This document shows positions 1 to 5,914 of a stretch of 10,387 nt of DNA, piece by piece. A model generated the notes under the pieces. That model made no database searches, was not told the DNA's origin, and worked only from the letters and a program-made list of their open reading frames with translations. The stretch lies in the NCBI GenBank assembly GCA_964520885.1, contig CAZFQD010000082.1, forward strand, positions 1-10,387, given 5' to 3'. Made by a program: the position numbers and the translations under genes. Each line of letters begins with the position of its first letter. Position 1 is the stretch's first letter. The DNA is from CAZFQD01 sp964520885. GTDB taxonomy: Bacteria > Bacillota > Clostridia > Oscillospirales > SIG519.

Positions 1-10
1 GCTATTGTTC

Positions 11-43
11 AAAGCATGTTGTATCAATGCTTTTAAAACATGC
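11..43. terminator. Possible alternative hairpins just downstream of folC
   Basis: Two mutually exclusive 7-bp stems are present: AAAGCAT (11-17) with ATGCTTT (27-33), and GCATGTT (14-20) with AACATGC (37-43). The first is followed by a short T run only on the plus strand. It could therefore serve a plus-strand transcript arriving from the left or be a weak structure ending folC. The window edge prevents a decision. Confidence 0.3.
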
Positions 44-55
44 GAATTGATTCTA

Positions 56-1315
56 TTAATTAAGCAATAAATCTCTCAACTTACCAGCAATATAAAGTGA
101 GCCACACACCAAAACAGCACTATTCTCATCAACAAGAGATAGTGCTTTTTTTGCACCCATTTTTATTGTTTTTGCACAATAAACATCTTTGCAAAATCTT
201 TTTGCAATAAAGGAAACATCATTAGCATTCAAAGCTCTTGAATTATTCGGAGTAACTGCAATAAATGAATTTGATATTTTAGCAATTTTAGAAATTGCTT
301 TTTCATATGTTTTATCCTTTAACATTCCCATTATAACGATTAGATTTTTATCAAATAAATATGTATTAATGCTCTCTAATAACTTTTCTATTCCGTCCTC
401 ATTGTGAGCTCCATCAATAATAATGAGTGGATTTTTACTAATAATTTCAAATCGTGCAGGAATTTTTGCATTTGCTAAACCTTTAAAAATTGCTTGAATT
501 GGAACATTCAATATAAAAAGTGTTTCAATTGCAGTAATAGCATTAAAAACTTGAAATTCTCCTAATAAGCAAATATTAAATTTATGTCCCTTATATTCAA
601 ATTCTGAGCCTAAAAGCCCTGTTTTAAGAAAATTTAAATGCTTTATTAAAGGAATAATTAACTCGTTTTTCTTTTGCTCTGCTCTGTTATTTATCATTTT
701 TAGAGCAGTTTTCTCTTGCAAAGGATATACAACAGTTATTCCGTTCTTTTTTATAATTCCGCATTTTTCAAAGGCGATTTTTTCTATAGTGTCTCCTAAA
801 TATTGCATATGGTCAAATGAAATTGAAGTAATTACCGATATTAAAGGTTTATCAATAATATTGGTTGCATCAAAGCGACCACCTAAGCCGGTTTCAAGCA
901 CAACAAAATCGCATTTTTGCTGTTTGAAATACAAAAAAGCCAAAGCAGTAATAATTTCAAATTCAGTTGGGCTTTCGCTTTCATTTTCTATGATTTTACA
1001 TAAAGGAATAACCTTTTGCACCAATTTAGCAATATCTTTTTTAGCAATATATTCATTGTTAATTTGAATTCTCTCTCTAAAATCAATAACAAATGGCGAA
1101 GTATAAAGCCCTGTTTTATACCCTGCCTCTTTTAAAGCACAAGCTATAAAAGTGCAAGTTGAGCCCTTTCCATTTGTTCCTGCAATATGTATAAATTTTA
1201 ATTTTTTTTGAGGGTTGCCCAAAAGTTCTAAAAGCCTTCCAATTCGTGATAGACCGGGCTTAGAGCCAAAAACTAATGTTGAATTAATAAATTCTAATGC
1301 TTTATTATAAGTCAT
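56..1315 (-). CDS. folC: Bifunctional folylpolyglutamate / dihydrofolate synthase (FolC)
   Basis: Cytosolic Mur-ligase-family enzyme that adds glutamates to reduced folates (and may make dihydrofolate from dihydropteroate) using ATP. In the 419-residue product the P-loop AGTNGKGST is at residues 45-53. The family motif GLGGRFDATN is at 143-152, SFDHMQYLG at 166-174, the EK pair expected to hold the modified lysine at 183-184, and the C-terminal-domain motif DGAHN at 301-305. Length is normal for FolC. The ATG start is supported by an AGGGAG ribosome-binding site five bases upstream. It lies 71 bases after the stop of the upstream UDG-like gene and could be read with it or from its own weak promoter. 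It shares folate chemistry with the 5-formyl-THF cyclo-ligase at 4685-5269. Whether it has the dihydrofolate synthase activity as well cannot be decided from sequence alone. Confidence 0.96.
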   Translation of the reverse strand: MTYNKALEFINSTLVFGSKPGLSRIGRLLELLGNPQKKLKFIHIAGTNGKGSTCTFIACALKEAGYKTGLYTSPFVIDFRERIQINNEYIAKKDIAKLVQKVIPLCKIIENESESPTEFEIITALAFLYFKQQKCDFVVLETGLGGRFDATNIIDKPLISVITSISFDHMQYLGDTIEKIAFEKCGIIKKNGITVVYPLQEKTALKMINNRAEQKKNELIIPLIKHLNFLKTGLLGSEFEYKGHKFNICLLGEFQVFNAITAIETLFILNVPIQAIFKGLANAKIPARFEIISKNPLIIIDGAHNEDGIEKLLESINTYLFDKNLIVIMGMLKDKTYEKAISKIAKISNSFIAVTPNNSRALNANDVSFIAKRFCKDVYCAKTIKMGAKKALSLVDENSAVLVCGSLYIAGKLRDLLLN

Positions 1316-1331
1316 AACTGCTCCCTAAAAT

Positions 1332-1370
1332 CAATTGACAATTGTCAACAAATTGTCTATTTACATTATA
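1332..1370 (-). promoter_or_regulatory. folC leader: weak -10 and palindromic heptad-like motif
   Basis: A TATAAT is present on the minus strand (1370-1365), but no good -35 lies upstream of it. Between it and the folC start is the 14-bp palindrome TTGACAATTGTCAA (1335-1348) within a roughly 7-bp-periodic CAATTGA/CAATTGT stretch. It may allow folC transcription independent of the UDG-like gene, or may only be repeat-derived DNA. Confidence 0.3.
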
Positions 1371-1386
1371 CACTCTTAATGCGTAG

Positions 1387-2157
1387 TTATTTACAGATCT
1401 TTTTATATTCAATTAAACTAACCAAAAGTTTTTTTAAAGTTTTTTCATAATTATATCTTCTATATGATGGGTGATAAGCATTTAGAAATATCTTTTGGTT
1501 ATCGTTTGATTTAAAAAAGCATATGTTATCATCTTTTATATTGTAAATATTTTTTATTTCTTTGAAAACAAAATCTCCACAACAAACTATATATTTTGGT
1601 TTGATTAATTCTATTTCTTTCTTAATAAAAGCCTTATATTTATTTACATATTCAGAAATAATTGTTTCTATTGCTTTTGCTTGCCCTCCTCTTTTATTCA
1701 ATTCGATGACAGCAATTTTTTTTAATGTTTCTTTTTCTGTTTTATTGTCAATATTTAACCAATCATCATTAATCATTTTTTCAGAGTTTATTTCTCCTTG
1801 TAAAATCATCTGATAAAATGCAATTGTTCTTAGTAAACGATGTTTTTTTGAACCAATAATATAACCTTTAATCCATTTAATTTCAGAATGTGCAAGTTTT
1901 AAATTATGACAATTACAAAGAACTTCATCTTTTTCGTAGCAAACATTTCCCTCTTTAAGAACATATAATACTTTGACCTTGCTATTATCGTAAAAATCTT
2001 TAAATATTTCACCATCTTCAGTAAATCCATATTTACATATTTTGTCATATGAATTTATCTTATAATCGTTATCCCTTTTATGTTCTTTTTTCCATAAATC
2101 AAATAGTTTTTCTTTGTTTTTACAGTCTTCAATTTTTTTTTCTAATTCTGCATTCAT
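1387..2157 (-). CDS. Uracil-DNA glycosylase superfamily-like protein of unknown role
   Basis: A 256-residue soluble, Lys-rich protein with no signal peptide. Several stretches resemble the uracil-DNA glycosylase fold: a beta-strand plus loop VLYVLKEGN at residues 63-71 (motif 1 position), IAVIELNKRGG at 148-158, a hydrophobic strand KPKYIVCCG at 186-194, and AYHPSYRR at 227-234, which contains the HPS of UDG motif 2. The usual GxxPGxxE or GQDPY motif 1 is absent, with LKEGN in its place, so glycosylase activity is uncertain. I recall a family of such LKE(A/G)N...HPS proteins annotated only as UDG-like or hypothetical. I chose the ATG at 2157. A TTG at 2175 would add six residues; neither has a strong ribosome-binding site (a GCGGG lies upstream of the ATG). 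Cys-rich patches (CNCHN at 81-85, CC at 192-193) are seen but do not form the clear four-Cys cluster of FeS UDGs. Confidence 0.6.
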   Translation of the reverse strand: MNAELEKKIEDCKNKEKLFDLWKKEHKRDNDYKINSYDKICKYGFTEDGEIFKDFYDNSKVKVLYVLKEGNVCYEKDEVLCNCHNLKLAHSEIKWIKGYIIGSKKHRLLRTIAFYQMILQGEINSEKMINDDWLNIDNKTEKETLKKIAVIELNKRGGQAKAIETIISEYVNKYKAFIKKEIELIKPKYIVCCGDFVFKEIKNIYNIKDDNICFFKSNDNQKIFLNAYHPSYRRYNYEKTLKKLLVSLIEYKKICK

Positions 2158-2338
2158 TATTAAACCCGCTTTCAAAATCTAAAATTCTCTTGATTGAATT
2201 TATTCTTACTTTACTACCTAATAATTGGTGCTTACTAATAATTTTTAGTTATTATTTTCTTTTTTCTTTTTTGTCGATATAAGACGGAAAATTCACAAAC
2301 AATATAAGAAAATGGCTTTGATACCTAAATTTTTCGCT

Positions 2339-2352
2339 GTTCATTGTTCATT
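2339..2352 (-). repeat. Two-unit heptad repeat
   Basis: Two perfect tandem copies of GTTCATT (plus strand), AATGAAC on the minus strand. The AATnnnn pattern and 7-bp period are the same as in the larger arrays at 2404-2431, 3570-3597 and 7499-7526. Confidence 0.5.
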
Positions 2353-2356
2353 TTTT

Positions 2357-2385
2357 GAGATTCTTCACTTCGTTCAGAATGACAG
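2357..2385. repeat. Dispersed-repeat-like imperfect palindrome
   Basis: The segment runs from GAGATTCT to AGAATGACAG around a CACTTCGTTC centre. ATTCT and AGAAT form a 5-bp outer stem. Elements of the form GATTCTTC...CAGAATGACA are, from memory, widely dispersed in bacterial intergenic DNA. No T-tract follows on either strand, so it is not a classical terminator. Only one copy is present here, so the repeat status rests on recognition. Confidence 0.5.
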
Positions 2386-2403
2386 AAATCCACTATTTGC
2401 TCT

Positions 2404-2431
2404 CCTCATTCCAAATTCCTAATTCCTAATT
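2404..2431 (-). repeat. 28-bp heptad array at the 3' end of mltG
   Basis: Four 7-bp units, read on the plus strand as CCTCATT, CCAAATT, CCTAATT and CCTAATT. This is the same unit family and the same strand orientation as the array at 3570-3597, so mltG is bracketed by both. The mltG TAG stop and its last Asn codon lie within the array, which suggests that the repeat was added to or overwrote the original 3' end. Confidence 0.75.
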
Positions 2432-3565
2432 GGCTGAGTCGGTCCCTTTTCCGCCCTTATGTTTTCTTATTGTTGCCAAATGCTGGGCATAGGTTTTAGA
2501 AAAATAAATTTTACCGTCAGGAGTTGAATAGTAATAAAAGTAATCACTTTTTGCCGGTTCAACTGTTGCCAAAATTGCATCCATTCCCGGATTACAAATT
2601 GGTCCTTTTGGTAAGCCATCAACAAAATAAGTATTATAAGGACTTTCTATTTTTGTATCCTCAATAGTAATAAAATCCTTATGCTCTCCTAACGCATAAA
2701 GCACAGTTACACAGGCTTGAAGTTTCATTCCTTTTTTTATCCTATTATGATAAACGGAAGACACAATTGGCAAGTCTTCTTTATGCAAAGTTTCCCTTTC
2801 AATAATTGATGCTAAAATAATAGCCTCATCTAATGTCATATCAACATTTTTTGCCTTTTGCTCAATTTCATTATCATTGATTTTTTTGTAAAAAGTTTTA
2901 AGTATTTTATCTAAAACTGCAAAAGCCTTATCATCAACATAAAACTCATAAGTATCGGGAAATAAATAACCCTCTAAACGACTTTCACGAACAGGTAAAT
3001 TAGCTAAAAAAGGATAGTTTAATTTATTTTTATTTATTTCTTCTGTTAATTTTTCTTTGTCAACAAGTGTTTTTTCAGCAATTGCTGAAATTATTTGTGT
3101 TTGAGTATAACCTTCAGGAATAGTTACATTTACCGTTTTCTTTGGAGGCAAAGTTTGAAGTTTTTTTACAATCTCCTCATAACTAAAATCGCGATTTATT
3201 GTATAAACACCCGAAATAAATTTATCCTCTTTTTTATGTCTTTTTAAATAAATACCAAATATATATGAATATTTAATTACCTTATTATTTTGCAAATCTT
3301 TTATTATCTCTCCAGCACTTTCGCCCTTTGCAATTGTAAATTCAATCTCTTTATAGGGCTTAACAAAGCCGTAATAATCATTTAAAATATCAAACGATAA
3401 AAGGCTTAGTGTAATAAATAAAACAAATATTACACTTATAATAACTATTTTTTTAATATTTCTTTTCTTTTTAGGAATTTCATTAATAATATCAATTGTA
3501 TCTACATTTTCTGTAATATCAAGTTCGTTTTCAATATTTTCAGCATTGTCTTTTATTTCGTCCAT
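2426..3565 (-). CDS. mltG: Endolytic murein transglycosylase MltG (YceG-like)
   Basis: Membrane-anchored lytic transglycosylase that cleaves nascent glycan strands and so helps set their length. The 379-residue product has an acidic cytoplasmic N-terminus, a basic KKKRNIKK stretch (32-39) and one transmembrane helix at about 40-58. A LysM-like region follows at about 75-140, and the YceG catalytic domain occupies the rest. The catalytic glutamate is E256 in ASIIERET. The LQACVTVLYAL segment (282-292) replaces the LQSDPTV form of proteobacteria, and YNTY...GLPKGPICNPG (310-327) is the conserved C-terminal signature. The ATG start follows a ribosome-binding site that lies inside a 7-bp repeat array (3570-3597). 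The last residue and the TAG stop are encoded by another such array (2404-2431). It reads away from the small plus-strand gene at 3664, with which it shares a promoter region. Confidence 0.95.
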   Translation of the reverse strand: MDEIKDNAENIENELDITENVDTIDIINEIPKKKRNIKKIVIISVIFVLFITLSLLSFDILNDYYGFVKPYKEIEFTIAKGESAGEIIKDLQNNKVIKYSYIFGIYLKRHKKEDKFISGVYTINRDFSYEEIVKKLQTLPPKKTVNVTIPEGYTQTQIISAIAEKTLVDKEKLTEEINKNKLNYPFLANLPVRESRLEGYLFPDTYEFYVDDKAFAVLDKILKTFYKKINDNEIEQKAKNVDMTLDEAIILASIIERETLHKEDLPIVSSVYHNRIKKGMKLQACVTVLYALGEHKDFITIEDTKIESPYNTYFVDGLPKGPICNPGMDAILATVEPAKSDYFYYYSTPDGKIYFSKTYAQHLATIRKHKGGKGTDSAN

Positions 3566-3569
3566 AATT

Positions 3570-3597
3570 TCTCATTCCTCATTCTTAATTCCTAATT
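3570..3597 (-). repeat. 28-bp heptad array upstream of mltG
   Basis: Four 7-bp units in register. On the minus strand they read AATTAGG, AATTAAG, AATGAGG and AATGAGA, ending four bases before the mltG ATG. The purine-rich third unit provides the ribosome-binding site. The unit sequence matches the array just downstream of mltG. Confidence 0.75.
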
Positions 3598-3600
3598 AAA

Positions 3601-3609
3601 ATTGTATCA
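3601..3609 (-). promoter_or_regulatory. Extended -10 promoter of mltG
   Basis: On the minus strand the sequence TGATACAAT (3609 down to 3601) is an extended -10 (TGn followed by TACAAT, five of six bases of the consensus). It lies 36 bases before the mltG ATG. The -35 is poor (TTATGA, 18-base spacer), which is usual for extended -10 promoters. These bases overlap the putative -35 of the divergent small gene. Confidence 0.45.
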
Positions 3610-3631
3610 CTTTTTCTTTATTTATCATAAT
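3602..3631 (+). promoter_or_regulatory. Candidate promoter of the small Cys-tailed protein gene
   Basis: CATAAT at 3626-3631 is preceded at 18 bases by TTGTAT (3602-3607), a weak sigma-A reading. The same place reads CATAATATA (3626-3634), which fits the CATAnnnTA -10 of the sporulation factor sigma-K, with an AC at 3609-3610, 15 bases upstream. Either reading places the transcription start roughly 25 bases before the ATG, with the ribosome-binding site between. The choice between housekeeping and mother-cell sigma cannot be made by eye. Confidence 0.4.
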
Positions 3632-3663
3632 ATAAAATGAACACTAATAGAGAGGTGAAATTT

Positions 3664-3759
3664 ATGTGTATTAAAAATATTTTTGACGACAACTGCACAG
3701 TTTTAATTGTAGGTCTTGTAGTTCTTTGTTTAATTTGGTGCTGCTGCTGCAACGATTAA
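3664..3759 (+). CDS. 31-residue Cys-tailed small membrane protein
   Basis: The only plus-strand gene in the window. It encodes 31 residues: a short N-terminus with Cys2, an acidic DDN at 8-10, Cys11, one hydrophobic helix at about 12-25 (TVLIVGLVVLCLIW), then four consecutive Cys (26-29) and a final Asn-Asp. Support for real expression is a very good ribosome-binding site (AGAGGTGA at 3651-3658, about 5 bases from the ATG), a promoter-like sequence at 3602-3631, and a 223-base spacer with no other gene. Tiny proteins with a single helix followed by Cys runs and Asn/Gly are, from memory, common in Clostridia, and some resemble YjcZ-type spore peptides. Function is unknown. A role as a sporulation or envelope peptide is inference only. 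Confidence 0.75.
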   Translation: MCIKNIFDDNCTVLIVGLVVLCLIWCCCCND

Positions 3760-3789
3760 TTTTCATAATCAAAAACTATCTTAAAGACC

Positions 3790-4701
3790 TTAGCCCCATA
3801 CCTGCACTATAATTGCAATAATTTTTGCAAGCCATAGCGAAAACAATATAAAAAAGGATACCGTATATACCTTTGCGGTATTCTTTTGTTTTTCTCGTCT
3901 TTGGGATAAATGAAGTTTTGGTTTGCCTTTTATTTTATTTAAAAACGGTTCAATTAATTTAAGTGTAAGATAAATAAACACTAAAAGCATAATAATACCA
4001 CTAATAATTGCCGCTGTTTCTAAACCGCCTGCTGAAATTTTATCGCTATAATACCAAATTGCACAAGATACAGTATTATTTACAATATGAGCAAAAATTG
4101 CAGGATAAATTGAATTAAATATTATAGTTAATAATCCATAAGCAATTCCAGCTAATAAAGGACCAAAAAAATTATATGGAGTGCTATGCAAAAAAGCAAA
4201 GCAAAAGGCACCACAAAACATTGCAGCCAGTTTATTGTTTTCTGAAAATGAAGAAAGAAAAGCCCCTCTAAAAAAAAGCTCCTCCATAATAGCAGGCACA
4301 ATAATTATTGCTAACAAAACAGAAAATGGCTCATCCCAATTAATATTGCTCAAAGGATTAGAAGGAAAATTACCAGAAGTTAAATTTAAAGCCTTAATTA
4401 CAATAGAATTTAAAAAAATACTGAATAGGCAAACCGATAAAGCCGCAAAAAAGGTTACTGGAATCCATTTCAGTTTAAGTATTTTAAGTTTTAAAATATT
4501 TTTTGTTGTGCTTTTTGATTTTACCCCAATATAAATTATTGGTATTAAAAATATAACAATATTTATTAAAGATATAAGATAATATTTTGAAGATCCTACT
4601 TTAGAAAATATTTTATCTGAAAAAAGGTCTAAACCACTTAGCACAATAAATATGGCAAGTGCTATTCCGTTTGCACCGTAACCTTTAATGGCTCTTTTCA
4701 A
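3790..4701 (-). CDS. CPBP family intramembrane glutamic endopeptidase (CAAX/Rce1-like)
   Basis: Polytopic membrane protein of 303 residues, with hydrophobic helices at about 12-28, 40-60, 80-103, 126-140, 155-172, 180-215, 228-250 and 280-300. The three family motifs are intact: EELFFR at 140-145 (the EExxxR catalytic pair plus Arg), FAFLH at 168-172 (FxxxH), and HIVN at 205-208 (HxxN). Members cleave within or near the membrane; in bacteria some act in bacteriocin immunity or pheromone processing, but the substrate here is unknown. A basic loop (about 254-275) precedes the last helix. The start is TTG, whose coding region overlaps the end of the cyclo-ligase gene by 17 bases, so translation is probably coupled. 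The purine-rich AAGGGTGTGAAGAGGG just upstream serves as ribosome-binding site. No nearby bacteriocin or peptide precursor supports an immunity role. Confidence 0.9.
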   Translation of the reverse strand: MKRAIKGYGANGIALAIFIVLSGLDLFSDKIFSKVGSSKYYLISLINIVIFLIPIIYIGVKSKSTTKNILKLKILKLKWIPVTFFAALSVCLFSIFLNSIVIKALNLTSGNFPSNPLSNINWDEPFSVLLAIIIVPAIMEELFFRGAFLSSFSENNKLAAMFCGAFCFAFLHSTPYNFFGPLLAGIAYGLLTIIFNSIYPAIFAHIVNNTVSCAIWYYSDKISAGGLETAAIISGIIMLLVFIYLTLKLIEPFLNKIKGKPKLHLSQRREKQKNTAKVYTVSFFILFSLWLAKIIAIIVQVWG

Positions 4702-5269
4702 CCCTCTTCACACCCTTTTCGCTAACGATTAATTCAATATTTTGGTCAAATCTTCCTCTTGGTAATTTTTTTGTAATTAATAACGAATAGGTAATACCGA
4801 TTTTTAGACCTTCAAATTTTTCTAAAAATCTATCATAATATCCTTTTCCAAATCCAATTCTAAATCCTTCTATATCAAAGCTGATTGCCGGAACAATACA
4901 AATGGAATAGAAATGGGGGTTTATTTTTTTGCATTTATCTTTATTGGGCTCCAAAATTCCGTAATGCCCTTTTTCCAAATCACTCATATTTTTAATTTCA
5001 TAAAATTCCAAAGCAATTTTATGAGGAATACATTTAGGAACAGCAACTCTTTTATTATCAAGCAAAGCTTTTTGAATAATTTTTAAAGTGTCAACTTCGT
5101 CTTTCCTTGAAACATATATAATTAAAGAATCGCAATGCTTATAACTCATTGAATTAATAAAGCTATTATATACCATTTCGTCAAGCACTTGTTTTTGCTC
5201 ATCAGTAATATTAGCTTTTATTTCTTTGTATTTTTCTCTTAAAATGTTTTTTTCTTCTCTAACTCCCAT
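4685..5269 (-). CDS. fau: 5-formyltetrahydrofolate cyclo-ligase (5,10-methenyl-THF synthetase)
   Basis: Cytosolic enzyme that converts 5-formyl-THF to 5,10-methenyl-THF with ATP, returning this storage or inhibitory folate to the one-carbon pool. The 194-residue product is of normal family length. It has the N-terminal basic KNILREKYKEIK (7-18) expected to bind ATP phosphates, VAVPK at 75-79, YGILEP at 103-108, and the signature FRIGFGKGYYDRFL at 136-149, a slight variant of the usual RLGYGKGYYDR. The C-terminal LP...FDQNIELIVSEKGV (169-187) matches the family end. The ATG start has an AAGGGA ribosome-binding site at about 8 bases. It begins 14 bases after the DJ-1/PfpI gene stops and overlaps the protease gene, so it sits in the middle of an operon. 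It is metabolically linked to folC at 56-1315. Confidence 0.95.
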   Translation of the reverse strand: MGVREEKNILREKYKEIKANITDEQKQVLDEMVYNSFINSMSYKHCDSLIIYVSRKDEVDTLKIIQKALLDNKRVAVPKCIPHKIALEFYEIKNMSDLEKGHYGILEPNKDKCKKINPHFYSICIVPAISFDIEGFRIGFGKGYYDRFLEKFEGLKIGITYSLLITKKLPRGRFDQNIELIVSEKGVKRVEKSH

Positions 5270-5283
5270 TTAATTATCCCTTA

Positions 5284-5817
5284 CTATATTATTTGTTTCT
5301 TTATTTTATCGGCAATTTCCTTGCCTTTTAATACTTCTACTAATAATAACGCAAACTCTATTGAACTTCCGGCGGCATTTGCTGTAATAATTCTTTTATC
5401 AGCCACTATTTTTTTAGATGAGATTATTGCTCCTTTTAATTTTTGCTCAAAACCACTATAACAAATAGCCTCTATCCCATTTAGTAACCCCATTTGCCCC
5501 AAAATAGATGGAGCGGCACAAATAGCACCTATGAACAAGCCATTATCAAAAGCATATTGAATAAATTTCTTAACAATAAGGCTTGCTTTTAAATTATTAG
5601 TCCCCATTAAACCACCCGGCAAAATAATCATTTCTAAATTATCAAAAACAGCCTCGCTATCTAAAATATCGGCAGTTACTTTTATATTTCTTGCACTTGT
5701 AATAGTTTTATTATTAACTCCAACAGTTTTAATTTCTATATTTGCTCGTCTTAAAATATCAATAGGAGCAACCGCTTCCATTTCTTCAAAACCATCTGCT
5801 AAGAAAATATAAACCAT
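5284..5817 (-). CDS. DJ-1/PfpI (ThiJ/YajL-like) family protein
   Basis: Soluble 177-residue class I glutamine-amidotransferase-like fold of the DJ-1/YajL branch. Seen are GFEEMEAVAPIDILRRA (9-25), where E14 corresponds to the Glu that stabilises the reactive Cys. ILPGG is at 65-69 and the nucleophile elbow GAICAAPSIL at 97-106, with C100 the reactive cysteine. ITANAAGSSIEFALLLVE is at 144-161. Relatives have been assigned chaperone, glyoxalase III and (disputed) deglycase activities; the actual activity here is unknown. An upstream in-frame start at 5886 would add 23 residues (beginning MLIGGHHIW), but those residues are translated from the palindrome at 5855-5874. The ATG at 5817 has an AAAGG ribosome-binding site and gives a family-like N-terminus (MVYIFLADGFEE), so I use it. 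Confidence 0.93.
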   Translation of the reverse strand: MVYIFLADGFEEMEAVAPIDILRRANIEIKTVGVNNKTITSARNIKVTADILDSEAVFDNLEMIILPGGLMGTNNLKASLIVKKFIQYAFDNGLFIGAICAAPSILGQMGLLNGIEAICYSGFEQKLKGAIISSKKIVADKRIITANAAGSSIEFALLLVEVLKGKEIADKIKKQII

Positions 5818-5854
5818 AATATCAACCTTTCTATTAAGGATAAGAGGATTGTAG

Positions 5855-5874
5855 GGACACCATATATGGTGTCC
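5855..5874. repeat. Perfect 20-bp palindrome in an intergenic repeat-like element
   Basis: GGACACCATA and its exact inverted copy meet without a loop, in the 97-base spacer between the Eis-like and DJ-1 genes. The flanks (TGTAGG before, GCCAATG after) have the form TGTAGGG-palindrome-CCG. I recall this as a dispersed palindromic family in Clostridia and other bacteria, with the inner arms varying. It could also be a dimeric regulator site. A second small inverted repeat, AGCAAT-C-ATTGCT, lies next to it at 5882-5894. Confidence 0.65.
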
Positions 5875-5914
5875 GCCAATGAGCAATCATTGCTATAACC
5901 TTTTGGCAACTAAT

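Larger units (their letters stand above)
2176..2425. other. Spacer between mltG and the UDG-like gene
   Basis: This stretch holds the heptad repeats at 2339-2352 and 2404-2431 and the dispersed palindrome at 2357-2385. The remaining part nearest the UDG-like gene (2176-2335) is very AT-rich. I found no convincing -35/-10 pair, no terminator hairpin with a T-tract and no small gene with a credible ribosome-binding site. The UDG-like gene must have a promoter here or depend on readthrough from mltG. Confidence 0.6.

Noticed and set aside
789..1067. 92-residue plus-strand open frame, and a 72-residue one at 189-407
   Set aside because: Both are antisense to folC, which has clear catalytic motifs throughout; no convincing ribosome-binding site.
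2049..2282. 77-residue hydrophobic plus-strand open frame, partly in the spacer
   Set aside because: Half is antisense to the UDG-like gene; the hydrophobic composition follows from T-rich DNA, and there is no ribosome-binding site.
2320..2331. 12-base GATACCTAAATT also present inverted at 10355-10366
   Set aside because: In an AT-rich 10-kb window several 12-base matches are expected by chance, and the flanks do not match.
2357..2385. Palindrome considered as an mltG terminator
   Set aside because: The stem is only 5 bp with a mismatched interior, and no T-tract follows on the minus strand.
3753..3770. GATTA/TAATC inverted repeat between the small peptide gene and the protease gene as a shared terminator
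   Set aside because: The stem is five A/T-rich pairs with a 7-base loop and no T-tract on either side.
4181..4534. 117-residue open frame on the plus strand
   Set aside because: Antisense to the CPBP protease gene, whose three motifs and membrane helices are intact; low-complexity Lys/Ala content is typical of a shadow.
3790..4701. CPBP protease as part of a bacteriocin immunity system
   Set aside because: No peptide precursor with a leader, transporter or regulator lies nearby; the Cys-tailed peptide has no double-Gly leader and is on the opposite strand.
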